Positions 49,956 to 58,776 of a DNA stretch of 64,000 nt are shown here, in pieces. The translations under genes were made by a program, and so were the position numbers. Position 1 is the stretch's first letter; each line of letters starts with the position of its first letter. This DNA is from Chromobacterium haemolyticum (GTDB lineage Bacteria > Pseudomonadota > Gammaproteobacteria > Burkholderiales > Chromobacteriaceae), in the NCBI RefSeq assembly GCF_002081825.1, contig NZ_MUKU01000002.1:62001-126000 (forward strand), read 5' to 3'. The notes under the pieces are model-generated. The model was not told the DNA's origin. It made no database searches and saw only the letters and a list, made by a program, of their open reading frames with translations.

Positions 49956-52082
49956 TCAGATGCGCTTGAATGGCGGCAGCGAGGCGAGCAGCCGCTTGCC
50001 GTAGCTTTGTTTTTGCAAGCGGTTGTCCAGAATGGTGACGCGGCCGTAGTCGCGTTCGGTGCGGATCAGCCGGCCCACGGCTTGCACCAGCTTGATCGAA
50101 GCTTCCGGCACCGTGATCTCGATGAAGGGATTGCCACCGCGTTTCTCTATCCAGCGAGACAGGGTTTTGCCCACCGGGTCGTCGGGCATTGCGAACGGCA
50201 GTTTGGCAATAATCACGTGTACGCAGCTTTCGCCGGGCAGGTCCAAACCTTCGGAGAAGGAGTCCAGGCCGAAGATCACGCTGGGTTCGCTCTGTTTCAG
50301 CCGCTGATGGTGCTGTTCTATCAGCAGGCTCTTGGGGATTTCACCCTGAATCAGCAGCCGCTCGCGCAGCGCGGCCGGCAGGCCGGCGGCGACCTCCTGC
50401 ATTTGTTTGCGGGAGGAGAACAGCACCAGGGTGCCGACCGGTTCTTTCACATCGATCAGCTTGGGCAGCCATTCCACGATTTCGCGGGTATGGCCGCCGG
50501 CGTCCTTGGGGCTGGCCAGCATGGGGGGCAGATACAGCTCGCCTTGCTCGTCGAAATTGAATGGGGAGTCCAGCGCCACGCAGCTGACTTCCGGCATCCA
50601 TTTCAGGCCGGTTTGCGACAGCAGCAGGTCGAATTCGCCCAGCGAGCGCAGCGTGGCCGAAGTCAGGATGGCGCCGGCGGCGCGGCGCCACAGCGTGGCG
50701 GCCAGGCTGGCGGCGGCGCTGACCGGCGAGGCGGAGAACAGGTAGTCGCCCTTGCCTTCGGCGCGACGGGTGATCCATTTGGCGATGGGCGGGCTGCTGG
50801 GCTCGGTTTCCTTCTCAAACAACTCCCACACCGCCAGCAACTGCTCGGCGCGCGCGGTCAGAAAACCCAGGTCGGAGGCGGTCTTGTCGACTTGCGCCGC
50901 TTCGCCGCCCTTGTCCTTGCGCGCCTCGCCCAGCGCGTCGGAGAGCAGGCTCAGTTGCTTGAACAGGGAGCGCGCCGAGGTGGCCATATTGGCGGTGGGG
51001 CTCTGGAAGCGTTCCGGCAGCACGCCGTCTTCTATCAGCCAGGTGGGCTCCAGATTGTCGCTGGAGGCTGCCAGCGCATCTTCGCCTTCCAGCAGCCACA
51101 GCCACTCGGTCAGCGTTTCGGAACAGGCGCTGGCGGCTTCTATCGCCTGGCTGACAATTTCCACCTTATTGGTCAGCGCTTCCACGCGGATGGCGGCGGC
51201 GGCCACTTTGTCCAGCCAGGACATGGCTTGAGCCAAGGAATGTTCGGCGGAAAATTGGTTGACCGCCTTTTTGGCCAGGTGGTGCGCCTCGTCGATACAG
51301 TAGTAACTTTCTTCCGGCGCCGGCAGGATCACGCCGCCGCCCATGGATACGTCGGCCAGCATCAAGTCGTGGTTGGCCACCACCACGTCCACGTTTTCCA
51401 GCACGTCGCGCGCCAGGTAGAACGGGCATTCCGGCCGGTTCGGACAGGCGGCTTTGAGGCAGCCGTGGCGGTCGTTGGTGACGCGCGACCACAGGCCGTC
51501 TTCTATCACGCTTTCCCAGGCGTCGCGGTCGCCGTTCCAGCGGCGGTAGTAGAAGGCGTCGGCCAGCTGGCGCAAGGTTTCAATTTCACCGGCCTCCGGC
51601 TTGCGGTCCCACAGCGCCAGCGTGGGGTCAAGATCCAATAGCTGGCCCTGGGCGTTCTCGGCGGTCAGCGCGTAGATGCGCTGCGGGCACAAATAGCGGC
51701 CACGGCCCTTGGCCAGCGCGAAGGTCAGCGGCAGGCCGCTGTTCTCGACGACGAAGGGCAGGTCGCGGTTGACCAACTGTTCTTGCAGGGCGACGGTGGC
51801 GCTGGTGACCACCAGCTTCTTGGCGCGGGATTTTGCCATTACGCCGCCGGCCAGCAGATAAGCCAGGCTTTTGCCGACCCCGGTAGGGCCTTCGATCACG
51901 GTGATGCTTTCGCCGGCGCGTTCCGGCCAGTCGTCGCCTTCCTTGTCCTTGCTGCGCGACAGTGCGTTGGCGATTTCCGCCAGCATGCGGCGTTGCGCGG
52001 CGCGCGGGCGAAAACCCGGCAGGTTGTCGGCTATGGTCCGGTAATGGTCGCGAATCGCGTCTTTTTCAGCAGGGGTCAGCAT
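49956..52082 (-). CDS. dinG: ATP-dependent DNA helicase DinG
   Basis: XPD/Rad3-like 5'-3' helicase of 708 residues that unwinds R-loops, D-loops and forks. Walker A is EGPTGVGKS (64-72), the DEAH box is CIDEAHHLAK, and the 4Fe-4S cluster cysteines lie between, in the RYLCPQR and HGCLKAACPNRPECPF segments. The motif VI region is VQAVGRLIRTERDYG. In E. coli the gene is LexA-controlled; I found no clear SOS box in the 215-base upstream gap. Confidence 0.95.
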   Translation of the reverse strand: MLTPAEKDAIRDHYRTIADNLPGFRPRAAQRRMLAEIANALSRSKDKEGDDWPERAGESITVIEGPTGVGKSLAYLLAGGVMAKSRAKKLVVTSATVALQEQLVNRDLPFVVENSGLPLTFALAKGRGRYLCPQRIYALTAENAQGQLLDLDPTLALWDRKPEAGEIETLRQLADAFYYRRWNGDRDAWESVIEDGLWSRVTNDRHGCLKAACPNRPECPFYLARDVLENVDVVVANHDLMLADVSMGGGVILPAPEESYYCIDEAHHLAKKAVNQFSAEHSLAQAMSWLDKVAAAAIRVEALTNKVEIVSQAIEAASACSETLTEWLWLLEGEDALAASSDNLEPTWLIEDGVLPERFQSPTANMATSARSLFKQLSLLSDALGEARKDKGGEAAQVDKTASDLGFLTARAEQLLAVWELFEKETEPSSPPIAKWITRRAEGKGDYLFSASPVSAAASLAATLWRRAAGAILTSATLRSLGEFDLLLSQTGLKWMPEVSCVALDSPFNFDEQGELYLPPMLASPKDAGGHTREIVEWLPKLIDVKEPVGTLVLFSSRKQMQEVAAGLPAALRERLLIQGEIPKSLLIEQHHQRLKQSEPSVIFGLDSFSEGLDLPGESCVHVIIAKLPFAMPDDPVGKTLSRWIEKRGGNPFIEITVPEASIKLVQAVGRLIRTERDYGRVTILDNRLQKQSYGKRLLASLPPFKRI

Positions 52083-52297
52083 GGCGGCGATTGTACCGCA
52101 AGGGGGCGGCCTTGTCTGGCCGCGCCAAGCTGGGCGTCGAATATGGGGAAATCCTGATGTGCGACTGCAAAATGACGGCGACGCGCGGATGTGGATAGGA
52201 TAGGCAAATATAAAAACAAGCGAAATTGCGCGAGCGACTTAGGCAGACAAATCCATCAATAACAGCGCAAAGCAATATCAACAGGAGAAACCCGATC

Positions 52298-54256
52298 ATG
52301 ACACCCGTTAGCCGAGTGCTGGTGGTCAGCGACGACGCCAAATGGCAGGCCGATGTGCTGGCCGGACTAGGCGCCGCCGCGGTCCGGCTGGAAAACCCCT
52401 ATGGCCTGACTTTCGTCGGCGTCGCGCGCAGTCAGGAGGCGCTGGATCAGATCGCCCGAGACGGCGACGTCCAGGTGGTGCTGGTGGACAAGCAGTTGCA
52501 GGAGAAGGGCGTCAGTCAGGCGGCGGCGCAGCTGGCCAACCGCATCAGCGCCTTCCGTCCGGAAATTTCGCTGTATGTCTTATTGTTCGACGATGACGAG
52601 CGCGCGCTGGTGGAGGACCTGGCCAGCCACGCAGTGGACGGCTATTTCTACCGCGACGAGCTGGATTTCCACGGCTGGTTCCGCATTCTGTCGGCGGAAT
52701 TGGCGGAGAAGTCGGCAACGCCGTTCTACGACAAACTCAAGCAATACGTGCGCATGGCCAAGGATTCCTGGCACACGCCCGGGCATTCCGGCGGCGATTC
52801 CTTGAAAGGCAGCCCCTGGGTGGGCGATTTTCACGACTTCGTCGGCGAAAGCATGCTGCGCGCCGATCTGTCGGTGTCGGTGCCGATGCTGGATTCGCTC
52901 CTGCACCCGACCGGCGTGATAGAGGAGGCGCAGATGTTGGCGGCCAAGGCCTTCGGCGCCAAGCGCACTTACTTCGCCACCAACGGCACTTCCACCTCCA
53001 ACAAGGTGATCTTCCAGACCTTGCTGGCGCCCGGCGACAAGCTGCTGCTGGATCGCAACTGTCACAAATCGGTGCATCACGGCGTGATCCTGTCCGGCGC
53101 GCTGCCGGTGTACCTGGATTCCTCCATCAATAAGCAGTTCGGTATTTTCGGCCCGGTGCCCAAGGAAACCATCTTCGCCGCGATCGACGCCAATCCCGAC
53201 GCGCGGGTGCTGATTCTGACTTCCTGCACATACGACGGCCTGCGCTACGACCTGAAGCCCATCATCGAGGCCGCGCACGAGCAGGGCATCAAGGTCATCG
53301 TAGACGAAGCCTGGTACGGCTTCGCCCGCTTCCATCCGGCGTTTCGGCCTACGGCCCTGGAGTCCGGATCCGACTACGTGACCCAGAGCACGCACAAGGT
53401 GCTGTCCGCGTTCTCCCAGGCCAGCATGATTCACGTCAACGATCCCGGCTTCGACGCCCACCTGTTCCGGGAGAACTTCAATATGCATGCGTCGACCAGC
53501 CCCCAGTACAACCTGATCGCCAGCCTGGACGTGGCGCGCAAGCAGGCGGTGATGGAGGGCTATCGGCTGCTGGATCGCACGCTGAAGCTGGCGCAGGAAC
53601 TGCGCGACAAGATCAACTCCACCGGCGCCTTCCGGGTGCTGGAGCTGTCGGATTTGCTGCCGGAGGAGGTGCGCGAGGACGGCATCCTACTGGACCCCAC
53701 CAAGCTGACCGTGGACATCACGCAGTCCGGTTTCACCGCGGACGAATTGCAGCAGGCGCTGTTCGAGCGTTACAACATCCAGGTGGAGAAATCCACGTTC
53801 AGCACCATCACTCTGCTGCTGACCCTGGGCACCACCCGCAGCAAGGTGTCGCGGCTGTATGACGCGATGCTGCGTCTGGCCAAGGAGAAACGCCCGCCGC
53901 GGCCGCTGGGACGGATGCCGGAGATTCCGCGTTTCTCCAGTCTGGCCAGCTTGCCGCGCGACGCTTTCTACGAAGCCGGCGAGCGCTTGCCTCTGCTGGA
54001 CGACGACGGCCGTCCCAACGCGGCGCTGGTCGGGCGCGTCTGCTGCGACCAAATCGTGCCGTATCCTCCCGGCATTCCGGTGTTGGTGCCCGGTCAGGTG
54101 ATAGACGACACCATCCTCGCCTATTTGGCGCGACTGCAAAAAACCCAGAAATCCATAGAAATGCACGGTTTGGCCGAGGACGGCGGGGAGTTTTTGCTGC
54201 GGGTGCTCAAAGAAGGGGAGCTGGCGCAACTGCCGGGACGCGCCTTGTTCAAATGA
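52298..54256 (+). CDS. Ornithine/lysine/arginine decarboxylase (PLP fold type I)
   Basis: 652 residues from the ATG at 52298, with AGGAGA upstream. The N-terminal ~130 residues are the receiver-like wing domain, then a linker and the PLP domain with TPGHSGG, the conserved HKSVHHG, DEAWYG, and the PLP lysine Lys367 in STHKVLSAFSQ. The C-terminal domain is shorter than in the 711-756-residue enterobacterial enzymes. The product would be putrescine, cadaverine or agmatine; the next genes, argF and argG, use ornithine downstream, so competition for ornithine is a reasonable guess. The specificity cannot be read from sequence alone. Confidence 0.9.
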   Translation: MTPVSRVLVVSDDAKWQADVLAGLGAAAVRLENPYGLTFVGVARSQEALDQIARDGDVQVVLVDKQLQEKGVSQAAAQLANRISAFRPEISLYVLLFDDDERALVEDLASHAVDGYFYRDELDFHGWFRILSAELAEKSATPFYDKLKQYVRMAKDSWHTPGHSGGDSLKGSPWVGDFHDFVGESMLRADLSVSVPMLDSLLHPTGVIEEAQMLAAKAFGAKRTYFATNGTSTSNKVIFQTLLAPGDKLLLDRNCHKSVHHGVILSGALPVYLDSSINKQFGIFGPVPKETIFAAIDANPDARVLILTSCTYDGLRYDLKPIIEAAHEQGIKVIVDEAWYGFARFHPAFRPTALESGSDYVTQSTHKVLSAFSQASMIHVNDPGFDAHLFRENFNMHASTSPQYNLIASLDVARKQAVMEGYRLLDRTLKLAQELRDKINSTGAFRVLELSDLLPEEVREDGILLDPTKLTVDITQSGFTADELQQALFERYNIQVEKSTFSTITLLLTLGTTRSKVSRLYDAMLRLAKEKRPPRPLGRMPEIPRFSSLASLPRDAFYEAGERLPLLDDDGRPNAALVGRVCCDQIVPYPPGIPVLVPGQVIDDTILAYLARLQKTQKSIEMHGLAEDGGEFLLRVLKEGELAQLPGRALFK

Positions 54257-54379
54257 ATGCTTGTCAGACAGGCTGATTTCCGATAAATATAACTCTTGTC
54301 GCAATTATGTAAATCATGCGCTCTGCGTAGGCATGCTTGCGACGCCTGTGAATGACTTGAGACCAGCGTGTAGTAATGT

Positions 54380-54437
54380 GCCATCGCGCATGAAGGACAC
54401 TGAAACGGTGTCGAACGCGCGGTGGCTTTTTTTTTTT
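54380..54437 (+). terminator. Compound hairpin with T11 run directly before argF
   Basis: Outer stem GCCATCGCGC (54380-54389) with GCGCGGTGGC (54417-54426), one T-G pair, inner stem GACAC/GTGTC, then eleven T. It ends six bases before the argF ribosome-binding site and 124 bases after the decarboxylase stop. It is either the decarboxylase terminator or an argF leader attenuator. Confidence 0.85.
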
Positions 54438-54450
54438 GAAATGGAGCACC

Positions 54451-55374
54451 ATGACGTCCCCTAGGCATTACCTGCAATTCAGCGACCTGACCCACGAGGA
54501 ATATCGCCACCTCTTTGAGCGCAGCAAGGTCCTGAAGCGACGACGTAGCGACGGCCAGCTGTATCAGCCGCTCGTCGGCAAGGTGATGTCCATGGTGTTC
54601 GAGAAGAATTCCACCCGCACCCGCGTGTCTTTCGAGGCGGGCATGGCGCAACTGGGCGGCCACGCGATGTTCCTGGATTCGCAAAGCTCGCAGATGGGCC
54701 GCGGCGAGCCCATCGAGGACACCGCCCGCGTGCTGTCCCGGATGAGCGACATCATCATGATCCGCACCTACGAGCAGGCGCTGGTGCAGCGGCTGGCCGC
54801 GCACTCCAAGGTGCCGGTGATCAACGGCCTGACCAACGAGTACCACCCGTGCCAAATTCTGGCTGACATCTTTACCTTCATTGAGCAGCGCGGTTCGATA
54901 AAGGGCAAAACCGTGGCCTGGATAGGCGACGGCAACAATGTCTGCCGCACCTGGTTGCAGGCGGCCAAAATTCTGGGCTTCAAGCTCAAGGTGGCGACGC
55001 CTGTGGGTTTCGAGCTGAAGGCTTTGGATGGTCAGCACTACGGTTCCGAGCATTTCGAACCCAGCCACAGCGCCAGCCACGCGGCGTCCGGCGCGGACCT
55101 GGTGACCACCGATGTGTTCACCAGCATGGGTTTCGAGGCGGAGAAAGAGGCGCGCTTGGAGGCCTTCCGCGAATATCAGGTGACGCCGGAGCTGATGAAG
55201 CTGGCCAAGCCGGACGCCCTGTTCATGCACTGTTTGCCGGCGCATCGCGGCGAGGAAGTGGCCGCCGCGGTGATAGACGGGCCGCAGAGCGTGGTCTGGG
55301 ACGAGGCGGAAAACCGCATGCACGTGCAGAAGGCGCTGATCGAGTTCCTGCTGCTGGGCCAGCGTTACGACTGA
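54451..55374 (+). CDS. argF: Ornithine carbamoyltransferase
   Basis: Forms citrulline from ornithine and carbamoyl phosphate in arginine synthesis. 307 residues; carbamoyl phosphate motif STRTR (54-58), EYHPCQILAD, and the ornithine motif HCLPAHRGEE. The start is ATG 54451, preceded by GGAG; the run of T of the upstream hairpin is just before that site, so any argF transcript starting further upstream must pass a terminator. argG follows after 99 bases, so both are probably in one regulon. Confidence 0.96.
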   Translation: MTSPRHYLQFSDLTHEEYRHLFERSKVLKRRRSDGQLYQPLVGKVMSMVFEKNSTRTRVSFEAGMAQLGGHAMFLDSQSSQMGRGEPIEDTARVLSRMSDIIMIRTYEQALVQRLAAHSKVPVINGLTNEYHPCQILADIFTFIEQRGSIKGKTVAWIGDGNNVCRTWLQAAKILGFKLKVATPVGFELKALDGQHYGSEHFEPSHSASHAASGADLVTTDVFTSMGFEAEKEARLEAFREYQVTPELMKLAKPDALFMHCLPAHRGEEVAAAVIDGPQSVVWDEAENRMHVQKALIEFLLLGQRYD

Positions 55375-55407
55375 ACTCACGATGCGGGCGAGCGCCCGCC
55401 GTTAGAG

Positions 55408-55444
55408 CGATTCGGCGAGACTGCGCGCGGCGCGGGCCGAATCG
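55408..55444 (+). other. Inverted repeat in the argF-argG gap
   Basis: CGATTCGGC (55408-55416) pairs with GCCGAATCG (55436-55444), preceded by a smaller GCGGGC/GCCCGC stem. No T-run follows, so it is not a classical terminator. It lies 29 bases before the argG ATG. Confidence 0.4.
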
Positions 55445-55473
55445 GGCAATCAATGGATTTGAAAGAATACAAA

Positions 55474-56700
55474 ATGTCTGACATCAAGAAAGTGGTATTG
55501 GCGTACTCCGGCGGTCTGGATACTTCGGTGATTCTCAAGTGGCTGCAGGACACCTATCAGTGCGAGGTGGTGACTTTCACCGCCGACATCGGTCAGGGCG
55601 AAGAGGTGGAGCCGGCGCGCAAGAAGGCGGTGTCGCTGGGCATCAAGCCGGAAAACATCTTCATCGACGACCTGCGCGAGGAGTTCGTCCGCGACTTCGT
55701 GTTCCCGATGTTCCGCGCCAACGCCATCTACGAAGGCGAATACCTGCTGGGCACCTCGATTGCGCGGCCGTTGATCGCCAAGCGCCAGATCGAGATCGCC
55801 AATCAGGTGGGCGCCGACGCGGTGTCGCACGGCGCCACCGGCAAGGGCAACGACCAAGTGCGTTTCGAGCTGGGTTATTACGCGCTGAAGCCGGACGTCA
55901 AAGTGATCGCGCCGTGGCGCGAATGGGACTTGCTGTCGCGGGAGAAGCTGCTGACTTACGCCGAAACCCACGGCATCGACATCAGCAAGAAGAAGGGCGG
56001 CGGCAGCCCGTACTCGATGGACGCCAACCTGCTGCACATCTCTTACGAAGGCACGGTGCTGGAAGACCCGGCGGCGGAGCCGGAAGAAGATATGTGGCTG
56101 TGGACGGCGAGTCCGGAGAACGCGCCGGATCAGGCCGAATACATCGAGCTTAGCTATGAGAAGGGCGACATCACCGCCATTAACGGGGTGGCGATGAGCC
56201 CGGCCCAGGTGCTGACCGAGCTGAACCGTCTGGGCGGCAAGCACGGCATCGGTCGGCTCGACATCGTGGAAAATCGTTACGTGGGCATGAAGTCCCGCGG
56301 CTGCTACGAAACCCCGGGCGGCAGCATCATGCTCAAGGCGCACCGCGCGATCGAATCCATTACTCTGGACCGCGAAGTGGCGCATCTGAAGGACGAACTG
56401 ATGCCCAAATACGCCCAGCTGGTCTACACCGGCTACTGGTGGAGCCCGGAGCGTCTGATGCTGCAAGGCATGATCGATGCCTCCCAGGCCACGGTCAACG
56501 GCTGGGTGCGGCTGAAACTGTACAAGGGCAATGTGATCGTGGTGGGCCGCGAATCCAAGACCGATTCCTTGTTCGACCCCACCATCGCCACCTTCGACGA
56601 AGACGGCGGCGCCTACAACCACGCCGACGCGGCAGGCTTCATTCGCCTGAACGCATTGCGGATGCGGATTGCCGGCAACGCCAAACTGAAACGCGGCTAA
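55474..56700 (+). CDS. argG: Argininosuccinate synthase
   Basis: Joins citrulline and aspartate with ATP. 408 residues from ATG 55474; the in-frame ATG at 55453 is less likely since the family begins near the [17 protein letters not shown]-binding motif (Ser12-Ser18). Other marks: [26 protein letters not shown], and NPNLW-type region replaced by [16 protein letters not shown], as in the Neisseriales/beta form. A strong terminator follows. Confidence 0.96.
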   Translation: MSDIKKVVLAYSGGLDTSVILKWLQDTYQCEVVTFTADIGQGEEVEPARKKAVSLGIKPENIFIDDLREEFVRDFVFPMFRANAIYEGEYLLGTSIARPLIAKRQIEIANQVGADAVSHGATGKGNDQVRFELGYYALKPDVKVIAPWREWDLLSREKLLTYAETHGIDISKKKGGGSPYSMDANLLHISYEGTVLEDPAAEPEEDMWLWTASPENAPDQAEYIELSYEKGDITAINGVAMSPAQVLTELNRLGGKHGIGRLDIVENRYVGMKSRGCYETPGGSIMLKAHRAIESITLDREVAHLKDELMPKYAQLVYTGYWWSPERLMLQGMIDASQATVNGWVRLKLYKGNVIVVGRESKTDSLFDPTIATFDEDGGAYNHADAAGFIRLNALRMRIAGNAKLKRG

Positions 56701-56721
56701 AGCCCCGCGCTTGGCCTGAAG

Positions 56722-56744
56722 AGCCCCCGCTGGGGGCTTTTTTT
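56722..56744 (+). terminator. argG terminator
   Basis: Stem AGCCCCC / GGGGGCT with a GCT loop and T7 tail. Confidence 0.9.
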
Positions 56745-56758
56745 AATGAAAACTCGAT

Positions 56759-57643
56759 ATGGAAACTAATCATCGATCCAACGCCTGGATTCCCTGGGCC
56801 TTTGTGCTGCTGTGGAGCACCGGTTTCATCGGCGCCAAGCTGGGCCTGCCTTTCATCGGCCCGTTCACCTTTTTGGCGATACGGATGGGGCTGACCCTGT
56901 TGTGCTTCGGCGCGCTGATCGCCTGCTTCCGGCCCGCCTGGCCCGGTCTGGCTGCGGCCAAGCACCAATGGGCTTGCGGCGCCATGCTGCACGGTCTGTA
57001 TCTGGGCGCCAGCTTCGCCGGCATCAAGCTGGCGGTGCCGGCCGGCATCACCGCGTTGATCGTCGGCCTGCAACCGATACTGACCGCGGTGTTGAGCTGG
57101 CTGATGGGTGAGCAGCGGCTGAGCCGGATGCAGTGGCTGGGCCTGGCGATAGGCTTTGGCGGCGCGCTGCTGGTGGTGTTGGGGGGCAAAGGCTTGCAGC
57201 TAGGCGCCAATCCCGGCCTGTGGCTGACCGCCTTGGCCTTGTGTGCCATCACCGCCGGCACCCTGTACCAGAAGCGTTTCGGCCAGGGCGTGAACCCGTT
57301 GACCGGCGCTTTTCATCAATACTTGGCGGCCTTCCTGATCACCGGCGCGTTGGCCCTGAGCTTGGAGCGCGGCGAGGCCATCCATTGGAACGCGCAGCTA
57401 GCGCTGGCCTTGGGCTGGAGCGTGTTGGCGTTGTCGGTGCTGGCCATCCTGCTGCTGATGCGTATGCTGAAGGATGGCGAGGTCAGCAAGGTGGCCAGCT
57501 ACTTCTATCTGACGCCGGGCCTGGCTGCCGTGCAGGCATGGTGGCTGTTTGATGAACAGCTAAGCCTGCTGGCGGTGGGCGGAATGTTGTTGGCCGCGCT
57601 GGGCGTCGCCCTGGTGTTGCAGCGGCTGCGCTGGCGCCGATAG
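56759..57643 (+). CDS. EamA/DMT-superfamily transporter
   Basis: 294 residues with ten hydrophobic helices in two EamA repeats (first ~10-140, second ~150-290). Features include WAFVLLWSTGFIGAKLGLPFIGPF, PAGITALIVGLQPILTAVLSW and FYLTPGLAAVQAWWLFDEQLS, quoted in parts. Such proteins export metabolites or amino acids; the substrate is unknown. It begins 15 bases after the argG terminator. Proximity to arginine genes may be accidental. Confidence 0.9.
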   Translation: METNHRSNAWIPWAFVLLWSTGFIGAKLGLPFIGPFTFLAIRMGLTLLCFGALIACFRPAWPGLAAAKHQWACGAMLHGLYLGASFAGIKLAVPAGITALIVGLQPILTAVLSWLMGEQRLSRMQWLGLAIGFGGALLVVLGGKGLQLGANPGLWLTALALCAITAGTLYQKRFGQGVNPLTGAFHQYLAAFLITGALALSLERGEAIHWNAQLALALGWSVLALSVLAILLLMRMLKDGEVSKVASYFYLTPGLAAVQAWWLFDEQLSLLAVGGMLLAALGVALVLQRLRWRR

Positions 57644-57758
57644 CCGCGCGCGGGCATTGAGCCGGAGGGCGATGGCGAGTATCTTACTACGCTGAGGCGG
57701 AGCTGAGATTCAAAGCCCCCGCCGGCTCGTTATCGGCTGTGGACGCAAAGGACAACAA

Positions 57759-57962
57759 GTGTCGGAAGAACAATTCACCAATATTTCCATGATCGTGTGC
57801 TTGGGCGGCCTGATCATTTTCATGGGCTTCATCATCTGGGACCTGGGCAAGAAGGCGCAGGCCGGCAAGATGGGCATGTTCATCCTGTTCCTGGTGCTGG
57901 GCTTTGGCGTATCCGGCTTCCTGTTCAAGAATGTGCTGGTGGAGTTCCTGATCCAGAAGTGA
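57759..57962 (+). CDS. DUF2788 small membrane protein
   Basis: 67 residues with two membrane helices (ISMIVCLGGLIIFMGFIIW and MGMFILFLVLGFGVSGFLF) joined by a short Lys-rich cytoplasmic loop, matching DUF2788. Start codon is GTG at 57759 with AAAGGA six bases upstream. Function unknown in the family; likely inner membrane. Flanked by a gap of 115 bases upstream and a terminator downstream. Confidence 0.88.
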   Translation: MSEEQFTNISMIVCLGGLIIFMGFIIWDLGKKAQAGKMGMFILFLVLGFGVSGFLFKNVLVEFLIQK

Positions 57963-57983
57963 AGACCCGCGATACCGCGAACG

Positions 57984-58010
57984 GCCGGCAAGCTTGCTTG
58001 CCGGCTTTTT
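57984..58010 (+). terminator. Terminator of the DUF2788 gene
   Basis: Stem GCCGGCAAG / CTTGCCGGC with a CTTG loop and a T6 tail. Confidence 0.9.
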
Positions 58011-58037
58011 TATGGCCCCTGGAAAACGCGCTAGCCG

Positions 58038-58676
58038 CTAGTGACCGCGGTCCAGTATCAGCTTCAAGCCCAGCAAAATGAACACACAGCCGGCGGCGCG
58101 GTCCAGCCACTGGCCGGCGCGGCGGCTCTTGGCCAGCCATTGGCCGATGGCGCCGGAGAAATAGCCGAGGCAGCCAAAAATCAGCGCGCCTTGCAGCGTG
58201 AAGATCAAGCCGAGCACGGCGATCTGCAGCCCGGCAGGGCCTTGAGCCGGATTGACGAATTGCGGCAGGAAGGCGAGGAAGAACAGAACCACCTTGGGGT
58301 TGATCGCATTGGCGATCAGGCCTTTGCGGAAGGTGGCGGCCAAGGGCGCGGCGTCCCGCCCGGCGGCGCCGGCCTGGAAGCTGGCGCCGGGGCTGCGCAG
58401 CGCCTGCCAGCCCAGATAGATCAGATAGCCGCCGCCGGCGAACTTCAGCAGGCTGAAGGCCAGCGGGGAGGCGGCGATCAGCGCGCTGACGCCGAGCGCG
58501 GCCAGCGCCGTGTGGTTCAGGCAGCCCAGCGCGCAACCCAGGCCGAAAGCCACGCCCTGGCGGCGGCCGCGGGCGATGCCCTGGCTCAGCACCATCAGAT
58601 TGTCCGGGCCGGGCGACAGCGTGATCAGCATGGCGGCGGCGGTGAAGGCGAGCAATTGTTCCGGGGTGACGAGCAT
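58038..58676 (-). CDS. LysE/RhtB family amino-acid exporter
   Basis: 212 residues with six hydrophobic helices. N-terminal motif LLAFTAAAMLITLSPGPDNLMV (quoted: the SPGPDN box is diagnostic) and KGLIANAINPKVVLFFLAFLPQFV. Exports amino acids such as threonine, homoserine or lysine; substrate not readable. It follows the permease gene by 100 bases on the same strand, so it may be the tail of the gamma-glutamyl operon or an independent gene. Confidence 0.92.
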   Translation of the reverse strand: MLVTPEQLLAFTAAAMLITLSPGPDNLMVLSQGIARGRRQGVAFGLGCALGCLNHTALAALGVSALIAASPLAFSLLKFAGGGYLIYLGWQALRSPGASFQAGAAGRDAAPLAATFRKGLIANAINPKVVLFFLAFLPQFVNPAQGPAGLQIAVLGLIFTLQGALIFGCLGYFSGAIGQWLAKSRRAGQWLDRAAGCVFILLGLKLILDRGH

Positions 58677-58776
58677 GGGCTTCTCTGGCGATGGTTCGTG
58701 TCCGGATGATTCCGCATTTGCCGCCGGGAGACAAGCGCTTTGTCCGGCTGCGCTGGTCTCCCTTTGGACTGCGCGT

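Noticed and set aside
49956-52082. LexA box before dinG
   Set aside because: I looked for CTGT-N8-ACAG in the upstream gap and saw no convincing match.
57660-57715. Further MITE remnant (CGCTGAGGCGGAG...ATTCAAAG)
   Set aside because: Similarity is limited to a few short blocks and there is no recognisable end or TTA flank.
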